Positions 1 through 8,500 of a stretch of DNA of 64,000 bases are shown piece by piece. Positions within the stretch are counted from its first letter, which is position 1, and each line of letters starts with the position of its first letter. Position numbers and translations under genes: made by a program. The notes beneath the pieces were generated by a model that saw only the letters and a list, made by a program, of their open reading frames with translations, ran no database searches and was not told the origin of the DNA. This DNA is from an uncultured bacterium (lineage in GTDB: Bacteria; Bacillota; Clostridia; Lachnospirales; Lachnospiraceae): NCBI GenBank assembly GCA_947381965.1, contig CANCXX010000001.1:84789-148788 (forward strand), written 5' to 3'.

Positions 1-883
1 CAATGGGCATAGCTTCTTCCTCAAAATCCCGTCCATATAACACATCCGGATTGTCAGAGCGTTTTACCCCACGCTTAAATTCGCCTTTGCCAAAATCTCC
101 CCTGCGGAATCCTTTTCTCTCTCCGTTTCCCGGAAAAGCAGCAACACTTCCTGTACCTGCCTCTTTTGCGCCATCTGCGCCTTTTGTCCTTTTTAACTGT
201 GGTGCATCCGCCTTCTGCCCCTTTCCTTTATTTAATGCGGGCTTTGATAATCCGCTCATTTCCGGACTGCCGGAGTCTTCCATGGCTGCCGGAACGCTGA
301 TATTAACTGCGCGGGCTGAAATTTCCGCTACCTGGCGGGCAATCTTTATATCGTCCTCTTCTTTATGTCTTCCCCTCTTCTTTTCCTGATACTCCATGGT
401 ACAGGCAACAGAAAGTCCGCACCGCTCATTAAATATCTTTTCCAGTATCCGGGTAAGCTCCGCCGCCCTGCTTCTTGCAGGCACAGAGTCCTCTATGGTC
501 AGACACATTTCATTTTCTTTTGGGAACACTATAACTGCGCCTTTAAAAAGATTATATTCAATCGGGCTGTACCCTTTAAGTTCCAGCAAAATACTTTCCC
601 GGTAAGCGTTCATCAGTTTTTCCGGTGTATACTGCTCTGACAGTCGAAACCGCTCATACAATTTTACCACTACATTATGGGCAGAAAAAAACTGTTTTTT
701 TATTTCCGATTCCACCTTTAAAACTGTTTCTTTGGGTATCAGATAACCACAAGTTATCGTAACTCTGATATAATCTCTGTTTTTTGTTGCAGATACCTTT
801 TCAACCAAAACCTGCTCAAATAAATCCTGTATCTTTTTTTCCAGCTTAAGCGCTGGAAACACATCAAAAAAATTCTTTGCCAT
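1..883 (-). CDS. polC: DNA polymerase III alpha subunit, PolC type (N-terminal part, cut by window edge)
   Basis: This is the start of the Gram-positive replicative polymerase PolC, which has an intrinsic 3'-5' exonuclease. Only the first 294 codons are inside the window. The frame opens with MAKNFFDVFP at ATG 883, nine bases after an AAAGG ribosome-binding site. The visible part is the poorly conserved N-terminal domain (a segment like LYERFRLSEQYTP), then a lysine/glycine-rich linker, then NPDVLYGRDFEEEAMPI, which resembles the GRDFE-type segment preceding the OB fold of PolC. Exonuclease and polymerase domains lie beyond base 1. It is the last gene of the ispG-polC end of the cluster, and its position after rseP and ispG matches the classical Firmicutes order. 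Full-length homologues are about 1450 residues. Confidence 0.85.
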   Translation of the reverse strand, partial: MAKNFFDVFPALKLEKKIQDLFEQVLVEKVSATKNRDYIRVTITCGYLIPKETVLKVESEIKKQFFSAHNVVVKLYERFRLSEQYTPEKLMNAYRESILLELKGYSPIEYNLFKGAVIVFPKENEMCLTIEDSVPARSRAAELTRILEKIFNERCGLSVACTMEYQEKKRGRHKEEDDIKIARQVAEISARAVNISVPAAMEDSGSPEMSGLSKPALNKGKGQKADAPQLKRTKGADGAKEAGTGSVAAFPGNGERKGFRRGDFGKGEFKRGVKRSDNPDVLYGRDFEEEAMPI

Positions 884-951
884 CGCTGCATGCCTTTATC
901 TGCTTTTATCCTACCAATCTATCCCATGTTAAAGCAATACCCACAAAACAA

Positions 952-2010
952 TCATTCATTCCAGTGTATCAATTCTTCCCTAAGCGCATTAAGCAGCTGG
1001 TCTTCCGGTACTTTCCTTATGATTTCGCCCTTTTTTATCAGCAAGCCTTCCCCTATGCCTCCTGCAATGCCGATATCTGCTTCCTTTGCCTCTCCAGGTC
1101 CGTTAACCGCGCATCCCATAACAGCTACCTTAATATCCAGTGGAAATTCGGCTACCATATTCTCCACCTGATTTGCAAGACCAATTAAGTCAATTTTTGT
1201 TCTTCCACAGGTTGGACAGGAAACCACTTCTATCCCTCCTTTCCGAAGCCCTAATGTCCTTAAAACTAATCTGGCTGATTTAACCTCCTCCACCGGATCT
1301 CCGGTAAGGGAAACACGAATGGTATCCCCTATCCCTTGATGTAAAATCAGTCCAAGCCCAATGGCTGACTTAATATTGCCGCTGATAATTGTACCTGACT
1401 CTGTAATTCCCACATGCAGTGGATAGTCTGTCTGTTCTGCCAGTATTTCATGTGCCTTTACGCACATCAGCACATGGGAGGATTTTATGCTGATAACCAT
1501 ATTTTCATATCCAAGCTCTTCTATCATATGCACCTTATCCAGCGCACTTTCCACAAGTCCCTGGGCAGTTACCCCCTGATACTTTTCTACCAGTTCTTTT
1601 TCCAGGGAACCACTGTTTACCCCCACACGGATAGGAATATTCCTCTCCTTTGCTACAGCCACCACAGCTGCAACCTTATCTTTTCCTCCAATATTACCAG
1701 GATTAATACGGATTTTGTCTGCACCGTTTTCCATTGCTGCAATTGCCATTTTATAATCAAAATGGATATCGGCAACAAGCGGAATGGAAATCTGCTTTTT
1801 AATTTCCCTGATTGCAGCAGCCGCTTCCATGGTTGGAACCGTACATCTGATAATTTCGCAGCCTGCCCTTTCAAGCGCCTGTATCTGCGCCACCGTAGCC
1901 GCTATATCTTCTGTCCTTGTATTTGTCATGGATTGTATCAGTATTGGATTTCCGCCTCCAATCACTCTGTCTCCAATTGATACCACCCTTGTGTGCTCCC
2001 TTGTCATCAT
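952..2010 (-). CDS. ispG: 4-hydroxy-3-methylbut-2-enyl diphosphate synthase
   Basis: IspG (GcpE) carries out the penultimate step of the MEP isoprenoid pathway, reductive ring opening of MEcPP to HMBPP, using a [4Fe-4S] cluster. The protein has the N-terminal TIM-barrel signature IGGGNPILIQSMTNT. Near the C-terminus are the cluster cysteines in SCPTCGRTKIDL and GCAVNGPGEAKEADIG. The frame stays open to 2055, but GGAGG at 2016-2020 lies five bases before ATG 2010 and eight before ATG 2007, so the true start is one of these two and the upstream 15 codons are untranslated. At about 352 residues it is the usual length. With dxr about 3.4 kb upstream in the same cluster it supplies precursors for undecaprenyl phosphate made by UppS. 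An unrelated kinase/phosphatase pair separates it from rseP. Confidence 0.97.
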   Translation of the reverse strand: MMTREHTRVVSIGDRVIGGGNPILIQSMTNTRTEDIAATVAQIQALERAGCEIIRCTVPTMEAAAAIREIKKQISIPLVADIHFDYKMAIAAMENGADKIRINPGNIGGKDKVAAVVAVAKERNIPIRVGVNSGSLEKELVEKYQGVTAQGLVESALDKVHMIEELGYENMVISIKSSHVLMCVKAHEILAEQTDYPLHVGITESGTIISGNIKSAIGLGLILHQGIGDTIRVSLTGDPVEEVKSARLVLRTLGLRKGGIEVVSCPTCGRTKIDLIGLANQVENMVAEFPLDIKVAVMGCAVNGPGEAKEADIGIAGGIGEGLLIKKGEIIRKVPEDQLLNALREELIHWNE

Positions 2011-2088
2011 TTTGTCCTCCGTTTTCCAATCTCTGTTTTTCATCATATCATCCAATTTCTATCTTGTCTATCCCTTCCGGTTCCAAGC

Positions 2089-3426
2089 TTATTTATCCTT
2101 TACTATAGCAGTTTCATCTTGCACCTGTATGTAAAAAATCCTGCTGCTGTAGGTGTCCCCATTCTCTCCCACTGCCACAAGCTGCATGGCAAGCTTCTGA
2201 TCGGGCAGCCGGTCTGCAGGAAGTTCAAACCGAACTTGCTTGTCTGTTTTATATACAGCGTCTTCCTTTAACAGCATTTTCCTCCCCTGCTCGTCCCGCA
2301 TTTCCACCCAGAGCGTTCCATCTTCTTCCCTTGCATATGTCAAAGACTGGGGTAAGTCCACCAAAGGCAAGGGAATCACACCTGAGATAATAAACAGCAT
2401 AAACGACAGCAGCCCCAAAAATCGTTTTTCAGTAAGATAGATATTTTTTTCCTGTCTGCATAGACAGCGTTTTTTGTTAAATTGGAAATTAATCAGACGA
2501 ATCATCTGTGTTGTCATAAGAAAAATCAGAGGTTGTTCCAGATAAGGAAATGGAATATGATTTTCAGGAATTCCCAAAACAAAGGGAATCATAAAGCTTA
2601 AAATAGTACTAACCATCATAAGTACATACAGAAACTTCCCCACTGTCCGAAATATACTGGAACCTGAAACTTTTTTACGGTAATGTAACAAATCCACTTT
2701 TAACTGTTCCATGGATAAGTACCTGTCTGAGGCTTTTGGAGCTGTACACTTTTTAATTATTTTTTCAAGTCCGGAGGAAAGACTTCTATCATACTCTGCA
2801 AGAGAACGCCTCCCACAGGGCAAGACAGCCGGATTTGCACCTGTAAGCATTTCATGAAACACAGCGCCTAATCCATAGATATCCCAGGTCACATCCCCAC
2901 CTGTCTCCTTCCACTGATCCGAAGGATTGTAGCCTACAGTGCCAATACACATTTCTTCTCTTTTCCTTCCGGAGGCAAGACGTAAAGCGCCGCCAAAGTC
3001 TATCAGCTTTAATTCCCCATTCTGTCGTATCATAATATTTTCGGGTTTTAAGTCTCTGTATATCACGGCCGGATGCCTTCCATGCAGATACATCATAATT
3101 TCACAAAGCTCCAGCGTCCATTTCACCGCCTGCCTCTCCGACACCTTTTTATGCTTATCCATATACTGCCGGAGTGTCATACCCTCTATGTATTCCATCA
3201 CCAAAAAAATACTTTTACCAAAGGAAAAGCAGTCATAAATCTGAGGAAGCCCTTTATGTTCCAGCTCTTTTAGAATTTTCATTTCAGACAGAAGAAAATT
3301 ATTTTCACTTTCTTTTATTACTACCAGCCGATCCAGATTTCTGTCTCTGGCAAGGTATACTTTTCCCATGCCACCAGCTCCAATTATATGCAGCCGCTCA
3401 TATTTTTCCATCCAGATTTTCTCCAT
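2089..3426 (-). CDS. Membrane Ser/Thr protein kinase without PASTA domains
   Basis: A Hanks-type protein kinase of 445 residues. Visible elements are the glycine loop GAGGMGKV (about 16-23), the ATP-binding lysine in VVIKE (38), the catalytic loop YRDLKPEN (123-130, tyrosine replacing the usual His of HRD) and the DFG motif (143-145). The kinase domain ends near 255. Hydrophobic stretches follow at about 265-285, 297-312 and 337-354, then a C-terminal region of about 85 residues with a beta-rich look that may be extracytoplasmic. There are no PASTA repeats, so this is not a canonical PrkC/Stk1. It sits directly after the PP2C phosphatase gene, 63 bases apart, which suggests a phosphorylation/dephosphorylation pair. 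Ligand and substrates cannot be read from the sequence. Confidence 0.9.
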   Translation of the reverse strand: MEKIWMEKYERLHIIGAGGMGKVYLARDRNLDRLVVIKESENNFLLSEMKILKELEHKGLPQIYDCFSFGKSIFLVMEYIEGMTLRQYMDKHKKVSERQAVKWTLELCEIMMYLHGRHPAVIYRDLKPENIMIRQNGELKLIDFGGALRLASGRKREEMCIGTVGYNPSDQWKETGGDVTWDIYGLGAVFHEMLTGANPAVLPCGRRSLAEYDRSLSSGLEKIIKKCTAPKASDRYLSMEQLKVDLLHYRKKVSGSSIFRTVGKFLYVLMMVSTILSFMIPFVLGIPENHIPFPYLEQPLIFLMTTQMIRLINFQFNKKRCLCRQEKNIYLTEKRFLGLLSFMLFIISGVIPLPLVDLPQSLTYAREEDGTLWVEMRDEQGRKMLLKEDAVYKTDKQVRFELPADRLPDQKLAMQLVAVGENGDTYSSRIFYIQVQDETAIVKDK

Positions 3427-3489
3427 ATACTAACACCCCCTGACACCCCAAATGGCTGCTATACCACTCAATGCTAACGCATAATATGC

Positions 3490-4194
3490 TTATATCACCG
3501 TATAAACCGCCGATAAATTATCCCCTTCTCCTTTCTTTTCTGCCATCTCTCCCAGCATACAAAGCCGCTTTGTGATCTGCCGGTCACTGTCAATGTCTTC
3601 AGGGATAAGCACTTGTATGGATGCAGAATCAAAAGTCCTGTAAAAACCGTCTGTACACAGCAAAAAACCGCATTTGCCATAAATTTTCCCATAAAGAATA
3701 TCCGGATACTGAAATGGAAAACTCCCCAGACATTTGGTAAGCCTGCACCTGCCATCTGAATGATCGTTTGTAAGAAGCCGCATTTTTTTCCTGCGGCACA
3801 GATAAATCCGGCTGTCGCCAAGGTGAAAAAGCAGATAATTTCTTTTCCAGATAAATAATAAAGAAATGGTAGCCCCCAGTTTTATCCCCTTTTCTTCTCC
3901 ATAACGCCGCAGCTCCTCATTAATACTGTAAAAACACCGCAAAATACTTTTCATCAGATATTTTTTCCCTTTACATCTTACTGTCAGGGAAATCAACTGA
4001 TTATAAAAGTTCTCTGTCAGACGTTCTGTAATATAGCCGCTGGCAGTCTCCCCTTCACTTAATCCACCAATGCCATCGCTTACCGCCATCATCAAAACTC
4101 TCCCTCTGTCTGTCATCACCTGGGCCAGCATAAGAGAATCCTGATTGATGGTGCGTCTCCCTTTATCCCAGTATACTCCTGAAATCACTTTCAA
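3490..4194 (-). CDS. PP2C-family Ser/Thr protein phosphatase (TTG start)
   Basis: A compact PPM/PP2C metal-dependent phosphatase of 234 residues. Metal-binding motifs are visible: NQDS (17-20), SDGIGG (39-44), HLGDSRIYL in the middle, CTDGFY and the C-terminal GEGDNLSAV. No membrane segment or sensor domain is seen, so it is probably cytoplasmic. The start is TTG 4194, seven bases after AAAGGA. A GTG two codons later is a weaker alternative. It is followed by the membrane kinase gene, which it probably opposes. Usual housekeeping PP2C/PrkC pairs sit near rsgA and rlmN; here the pair is placed between rseP and ispG. Upstream, 4195-4344 contains a TATAAT-like box on the minus strand, so the pair may have its own promoter. 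Confidence 0.9.
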   Translation of the reverse strand: MKVISGVYWDKGRRTINQDSLMLAQVMTDRGRVLMMAVSDGIGGLSEGETASGYITERLTENFYNQLISLTVRCKGKKYLMKSILRCFYSINEELRRYGEEKGIKLGATISLLFIWKRNYLLFHLGDSRIYLCRRKKMRLLTNDHSDGRCRLTKCLGSFPFQYPDILYGKIYGKCGFLLCTDGFYRTFDSASIQVLIPEDIDSDRQITKRLCMLGEMAEKKGEGDNLSAVYTVI

Positions 4195-4344
4195 TATTTT
4201 TTCCTTTCGTCTGTTACCTTTCCTGCCTTTTCATTATGCAATTTATTATATATTCACAGACAAAAAGAATCTATTATACAATATTGCCAAAACTGTAAGT
4301 TTGGTAATCTTGTACATGGATTCCAACTGTTATCTTATTTCATA
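4195..4344 (-). promoter_or_regulatory. Intergenic region before the PP2C/kinase pair, probable promoter
   Basis: This 150-base AT-rich gap between rseP and the phosphatase gene contains a minus-strand TATAAT near 4275-4280 and, just upstream, an imperfect inverted repeat (TTACCAAACT against AGTTTTGGCAA). A clear -35 box at 16-18 bases is not visible, so the promoter assignment is tentative. The inverted repeat lacks the GC content and T-run of a good terminator. Confidence 0.35.
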
Positions 4345-5397
4345 TTAAAAAAACTTTGTTATATCATTAAAGAAGACAAGCACCATCAACACCATCAGGG
4401 CCATCATTCCAGCTAAATGAACCATTCCTTCTTTTTCTGCCGGAACCGGCTTTCCCCGGATAGCTTCTATCAGCAAAAATACCAAACGTCCGCCGTCAAG
4501 AGCCGGAAGAGGAAGCAGATTCATAATTCCAAGGTTCACAGAAAGAAGCAGCGCAATATTCATCATATTCAGCGCAACATCCAGTACACCATAGGCTCTG
4601 GAATAATCATATGCCTCATCCACTACCTTAACAATCCCTATGGGACCTGACACGTCATCTTTTGATAATTGTCCTGTAATCAGCATTTCAAGGCTCTTTA
4701 CTGTGGTTTCCACATAAAACTTCATCGTATGAAAAGCATACTGGAATGTTTGAGGGACATTGCACTTTAAGTAACTCCCCACACCAATTCCCATATAATA
4801 ACGCTGGGTGCTTTCATCATATGTGGGTTTAACCACCGTTTTATATTTCTGTCCATCACGCAGATAAGTCACCTGAAGGCTTTCTCCCTTTGTATTCAGC
4901 TGGGTAATTAATGTCACCTGCTCGCCCAGATGAATATTTTTTCCATTAATTTTAGTGATAATATCGCCTTCCATAAGCCCCGCTTCCTCCGCCTGGCTTC
5001 CCTCATACACTGTCCGAACCTCAGGAAGAGTAATTCCGCAGTTATATACAAGTATAATCGCCATCACATAGGCAGTCAGAAAATTGAACAATGGCCCTGC
5101 AAATACAGTGGAAAACCGCGCCCATACTGGTGCGTTTGGAAAAGCGCCTTCTGATAATTCCCCTTTTTCCTTCTGCAGTCCGTCCTCCCCTTCAAATACG
5201 CAGGCGCCGCCTATTGGAAGAAGCTTTAATGAATATTTGGTATCCCCTTTATAAAAAGAAAAAAGAGTTGGACCCATACCAACAAAAAACTCCACCACAT
5301 GAATGCCATTCTTTTTCGCAACAATAAAATGTCCAAATTCATGGGAAACAACTACTACAAAAAAAATAATAATAAATAAAATAATAGATACAGCCAC
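4345..5397 (-). CDS. rseP: RIP metalloprotease RseP (site-2 protease; GTG start)
   Basis: An integral-membrane zinc protease of the S2P/RseP family. From GTG 5397 it has 350 residues: a first membrane helix carrying HEFGH (residues 19-23), a PDZ domain around TVYEGSQAEEAGLMEGDIITKING, and the C-terminal membrane motif NLLPLPALDGGRLVF that supplies the third zinc ligand. The open frame runs to 5451, but AGGAGG at 5405-5410 lies seven bases before GTG 5397, which directly follows the dxr stop at 5399-5401. The ATG candidates further upstream would overlap dxr and lack good spacing. Family members cut anti-sigma factors or leftover signal peptides inside the membrane; the substrate here is not known. 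Placement between dxr and ispG is conserved in Firmicutes. Confidence 0.95.
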   Translation of the reverse strand: MAVSIILFIIIFFVVVVSHEFGHFIVAKKNGIHVVEFFVGMGPTLFSFYKGDTKYSLKLLPIGGACVFEGEDGLQKEKGELSEGAFPNAPVWARFSTVFAGPLFNFLTAYVMAIILVYNCGITLPEVRTVYEGSQAEEAGLMEGDIITKINGKNIHLGEQVTLITQLNTKGESLQVTYLRDGQKYKTVVKPTYDESTQRYYMGIGVGSYLKCNVPQTFQYAFHTMKFYVETTVKSLEMLITGQLSKDDVSGPIGIVKVVDEAYDYSRAYGVLDVALNMMNIALLLSVNLGIMNLLPLPALDGGRLVFLLIEAIRGKPVPAEKEGMVHLAGMMALMVLMVLVFFNDITKFF

Positions 5398-5398
5398 T

Positions 5399-6547
5399 TT
5401 AAAACCTCCTGCTGGCAGCAATATATTCATAAGCCTCCGCTTCTGCATCAAGTATTTCTTCTACAGAAGGGAACTTTACTGTCTTATGATGCTCCATGGC
5501 ACCCTGAATTAAATCATAAATCTCAAGAAATTTTATTTTTCTGTCCAGAAAAAGTGAGACGGCTTTCTCATTTGCTGCATTGTAAACAGTCGGCATACTC
5601 CCTCCTTCCCTGATAGCGTCATAGGCCATCAAAAGGCCCCGGAAGGTTTCCGTATCCGGTCTTTCAAAGCTCATGGATGCAAGCTCATAAAAATCCACCC
5701 TTTTGCCCTCCATCGGCCTTCTGTCCGGGTAGAACAGGGCATACTGGATAGGCAGTTTCATATCCGGCACTCCAAGCTGGGCCATAATGCCTCCGTCTGC
5801 ATACTCAACCATGGAATGGATAATACTCTGGGGATGTACAACCACCTGAATTTTTTCAGGGCTTACTCCAAAAAGCCATTTTGCTTCAATAACCTCCAGC
5901 CCCTTATTTACAAGCGTGGCTGAATCCACCGTAATTTTCCGCCCCATGGACCAATTAGGATGTCTTAAAGCATCCTCCACCGTAATATCCGTCAACTCTT
6001 CCCTTTTTCTCCCACGGAATGGCCCCCCTGAAGCTGTAAGCAGGAGTTTGCTGACCCGTTCTCTGTTTTCCCCGTGCATAGACTGGAAAATAGCGCTGTG
6101 TTCACTGTCTACAGGAAGAATTGATACATTTTTTTCTGCCGCCAGAGGCATAATAATATGCCCTGCTGTGACCAATGTTTCCTTATTGGCCAGCGCAATC
6201 GTCTTTCCTGACAAAATGGCGGTGATGGTTGGCTTTATTCCAATCATGCCCACAATGGCAGTTACCAGAACCTCTAATTTCTCCATTGATGCAATTTCCA
6301 GAAGCCCTTCCATACCGCTTAAAACGTTTGTACTGGTGTCTGCTGTCCTTACGCGAAGCTCATTGGCAGCTTCCTGACTCCACATGACGGCAATCTCCGG
6401 TTTAAACTCCCTGATCTGCTCTTCCATTTTAAGAACATTACTCCCAGCCGCAAGAGCCGTCACCTGCAAATCCTTATTATTCCGTACAATTTCCAGCGTC
6501 TGGGTACCTATAGAGCCTGTAGAACCCAAAATCCCTATGTTTTTCAT
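5399..6547 (-). CDS. dxr: 1-deoxy-D-xylulose 5-phosphate reductoisomerase
   Basis: Dxr makes 2-C-methyl-D-erythritol 4-phosphate with NADPH, the first committed MEP-pathway step. The 382-residue protein starts with the Rossmann motif GILGSTGSIGTQTL, has the metal and substrate segment LPVDSEHSAIFQSM and the loop LTASGGPFRGR, followed by HPNWSMGRKITVDSATL. Length is typical. It is separated from cdsA by a 284-base region with repeats and is tightly followed by rseP (stop to start one base apart), so the two are translationally close. Confidence 0.98.
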   Translation of the reverse strand: MKNIGILGSTGSIGTQTLEIVRNNKDLQVTALAAGSNVLKMEEQIREFKPEIAVMWSQEAANELRVRTADTSTNVLSGMEGLLEIASMEKLEVLVTAIVGMIGIKPTITAILSGKTIALANKETLVTAGHIIMPLAAEKNVSILPVDSEHSAIFQSMHGENRERVSKLLLTASGGPFRGRKREELTDITVEDALRHPNWSMGRKITVDSATLVNKGLEVIEAKWLFGVSPEKIQVVVHPQSIIHSMVEYADGGIMAQLGVPDMKLPIQYALFYPDRRPMEGKRVDFYELASMSFERPDTETFRGLLMAYDAIREGGSMPTVYNAANEKAVSLFLDRKIKFLEIYDLIQGAMEHHKTVKFPSVEEILDAEAEAYEYIAASRRF

Positions 6548-6550
6548 TTT

Positions 6551-6666
6551 TTATACCCCCGCATACCGTAAGCTGCGCTTGCGGTACTGCATCCATAAAC
6601 AGTTTGGAAGTTTACCTCCAAACTTATACCCCCACATACCGCGAGCTGTGTTTGCGGTACTGCATC
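6551..6666. repeat. Pair of imperfect direct repeats between cdsA and dxr
   Basis: Two copies of an approximately 42-base unit lie at about 6551-6593 and 6624-6665. Each begins TATACCCCC, continues with CATACCG, AGCTG and a GCTTGCGG or GTTTGCGG block, and ends GGTACTGCATC. They differ at a handful of positions. They sit just upstream of the dxr start, and the first copy runs to within a few bases of it. No known element was recognised. Its GGGGGTATAA on the minus strand may also serve as the dxr ribosome-binding site. Confidence 0.7.
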
Positions 6667-6708
6667 ATTCACATTACTTACTAATATTAAAGACCGTCTG
6701 TTTTTATT

Positions 6709-6828
6709 CCCGCAAGCAATGAGTCAAGCGGACGCAAAGCATCCATCTGACGAATGCCGCGAGGGTCAAATCCCCGCTGCTTAGCTGCGTTGCAAGTTTG
6801 ACGCCTCAACTGCGGGGTTTTTGACTCT
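6709..6828. repeat. Structured intergenic repeat-like element downstream of cdsA
   Basis: A GC-richer block than its surroundings with nested inverted repeats. An outer pair GAGTCAA (6721-6727) and TTGACTC (6821-6827) encloses an inner pair CCCCGC (6772-6777) and GCGGGG (6812-6817), with GTCAAA (6765-6770) and TTTGAC (6797-6802) able to pair as an alternative. The block starts four bases after the cdsA stop on the transcript side. It looks like a dispersed intergenic palindromic element or a processed RNA structure. It codes for no protein I can support. Confidence 0.55.
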
Positions 6829-6831
6829 TTG

Positions 6832-7653
6832 TCACCCATGTATCAACATCAATGTCAAAAAGTAAATCATGGGCGCAGTAAAAATCACACTGTCAAACCG
6901 GTCCATCACGCCACCATGCCCTGGTATCAGTTTTCCATAATCTTTAATGTCATGATTTCTCTTAATAGCAGATGCCGCCAGATCGCCTACCTGCGAAATA
7001 ACAGCGCCCACTCCGCTGATTAAAACAAAAACCCATATTACCTGCTGCTCACTGATTGCCTGTTCCACTACAAAATACGCATATAATGCGCCCACAATGG
7101 CGGAACCTGCTATGCCTCCAACAGCCCCTTCCACAGACTTTTTGGGACTGAGCACAGGCGTCAGCTTATGTTTTCCTATGAGCATTCCTACTGCATAAGC
7201 GCAGGTATCACAAATCCATGAACTAATAAAAATCATCCAGACCGTATAAATCCCATATGGAAGACACCTTACCAGATAAATAAAGGATAGCATCACCGGA
7301 GCATATGCCACACAGAAAAAAGCACACATAATCTGCTCTGCCCTATACTTTGGGAAAGTAAACACATACAAAAACATAAATGCCACTAGAATGGTAATCA
7401 GCGCAAGAAACAGGTATATTTTGTCTTCCGCAAATACCATCAGCAGGTAATATGCCACAATTCCGGCATATCCGATAATTTCCAGACCATTTTTCTGTCC
7501 TTTTCCGGCAAGGCCACATGCCTTGGTCAGTTCATGGTACGCAATAACAGCCAAAAGAAAAAGAACCGCCGCTAACAGATACCCTCCTGTATAAATTGTA
7601 AACAGTGCCAGCGTCAATAATACAATGCTGCTCGCCAGTCTTGTCATAAACAT
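6832..7653 (-). CDS. cdsA: Phosphatidate cytidylyltransferase
   Basis: CdsA makes CDP-diacylglycerol from CTP and phosphatidic acid, the branch point of phospholipid synthesis. The 273-residue protein has several hydrophobic helices and ends with the family signature, here KRNHDIKDYGKLIPGHGG followed by VMDRFDS. The start ATG 7653 follows GGAGG by eight bases, and only three bases separate it from the uppS stop, so the two genes are surely cotranscribed. Its stop is directly followed by the palindromic element at 6709-6828. Confidence 0.97.
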   Translation of the reverse strand: MFMTRLASSIVLLTLALFTIYTGGYLLAAVLFLLAVIAYHELTKACGLAGKGQKNGLEIIGYAGIVAYYLLMVFAEDKIYLFLALITILVAFMFLYVFTFPKYRAEQIMCAFFCVAYAPVMLSFIYLVRCLPYGIYTVWMIFISSWICDTCAYAVGMLIGKHKLTPVLSPKKSVEGAVGGIAGSAIVGALYAYFVVEQAISEQQVIWVFVLISGVGAVISQVGDLAASAIKRNHDIKDYGKLIPGHGGVMDRFDSVIFTAPMIYFLTLMLIHG

Positions 7654-7656
7654 GGC

Positions 7657-8400
7657 TTATTCCTCCTCTATACGGCCATATCTCCTGTCTCTATGATTAT
7701 ATGCTTCCACAGCTTTGACCAATTCTTCCTTTGAAAAATCAGGCCATGCCACGGACGTAAAGTAAAATTCCGTATAGGCCAGCTGCCAGAGCAGAAAGTT
7801 TGATATGCGCTGTTCATTGCAGGTGCGAATCAGAAGATCAGGCTCTGGCAGCCCGCTGGTATCAAGCATCCCGGATATATATTCTTCCGTTATATCCTCC
7901 GGTGAAATCTCTCCCCGGCTGCCCCTTGCAACAATCTCTTTTACTGCACGGATAATTTCGTCCCTGCCGCCATAATTTAAAGCAATCTGGAAATGCAGAC
8001 CATCATTATTTTTAGTGGATTCTTCCAGTTCTGCTATTCTTTTTCTGATGTCACTGTCCAGCCCTGTTTTATCCCCTATGACTCTCACACACATTCGATT
8101 CTTTTTTGCAGTCGTAAGGCAGGTCTTCATATAATTGCGCAAAAGTTTCATAAGGGCATCCACTTCATCCTTGGGACGGCTCCAGTTTTCTGTGCTGAAC
8201 GCATATACCGTCAGGTATTGGATTCCCATACGGTAAGCTTCCTCGCATATAACTTCCACTGTTTTTGCTCCCTGTACATGTCCATAGTTTCTGGGCATTC
8301 CCTTTTTCTTTGCCCATCTGCCGTTTCCATCAAGAATGATTGCCACATGCCGTGGCATCCTTAAATCTTCCAGTTCTGCCATAACCTGATACCTTTCCAT
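7657..8400 (-). CDS. uppS: Undecaprenyl diphosphate synthase (cis-prenyltransferase)
   Basis: Condenses isopentenyl diphosphate units to C55 undecaprenyl diphosphate, the carrier for peptidoglycan and teichoic acid precursors. The signature HVAIILDGNGRWAKKKG holds the catalytic Asp (residue 24); further motifs are YAFSTENWSRP and the C-terminal LLIRTCNEQRISNFLLWQLAYTE. Length 247 is typical. Two starts are possible: ATG 8400, or ATG 8382 (MAELEDL), which has GGAAAGG nine bases upstream and is slightly better supported. It lies after frr and before cdsA as in most Firmicutes. Confidence 0.96.
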   Translation of the reverse strand: MERYQVMAELEDLRMPRHVAIILDGNGRWAKKKGMPRNYGHVQGAKTVEVICEEAYRMGIQYLTVYAFSTENWSRPKDEVDALMKLLRNYMKTCLTTAKKNRMCVRVIGDKTGLDSDIRKRIAELEESTKNNDGLHFQIALNYGGRDEIIRAVKEIVARGSRGEISPEDITEEYISGMLDTSGLPEPDLLIRTCNEQRISNFLLWQLAYTEFYFTSVAWPDFSKEELVKAVEAYNHRDRRYGRIEEE

Positions 8401-8455
8401 TATCCGTAACGGATATTAATTACTAAACACGCCAAAAACTGTTCACATATCATAT

Positions 8456-8500
8456 AAAGAGGGCATTACGATTAAGGATTTAATCGCCTGCCCCTCTTTT
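8456..8500 (-). terminator. Terminator-like hairpin after frr
   Basis: AAAGAGGGC (8456-8464) and GCCCCTCTTT (8489-8498) can pair, with GATTAA/TTAATC extending the stem inwards. On the plus strand it is followed by a good T-run; on the minus strand the tail is only TTTATATG. It overlaps the frr stop codon. It may cause partial termination or mark an RNA end between frr and uppS. Confidence 0.45.

Noticed and set aside
1414-1980. Plus-strand open frames antisense to ispG and many similar frames elsewhere
   Set aside because: They lie wholly inside well-recognised minus-strand genes, have odd composition and no ribosome-binding site, and are shadows.
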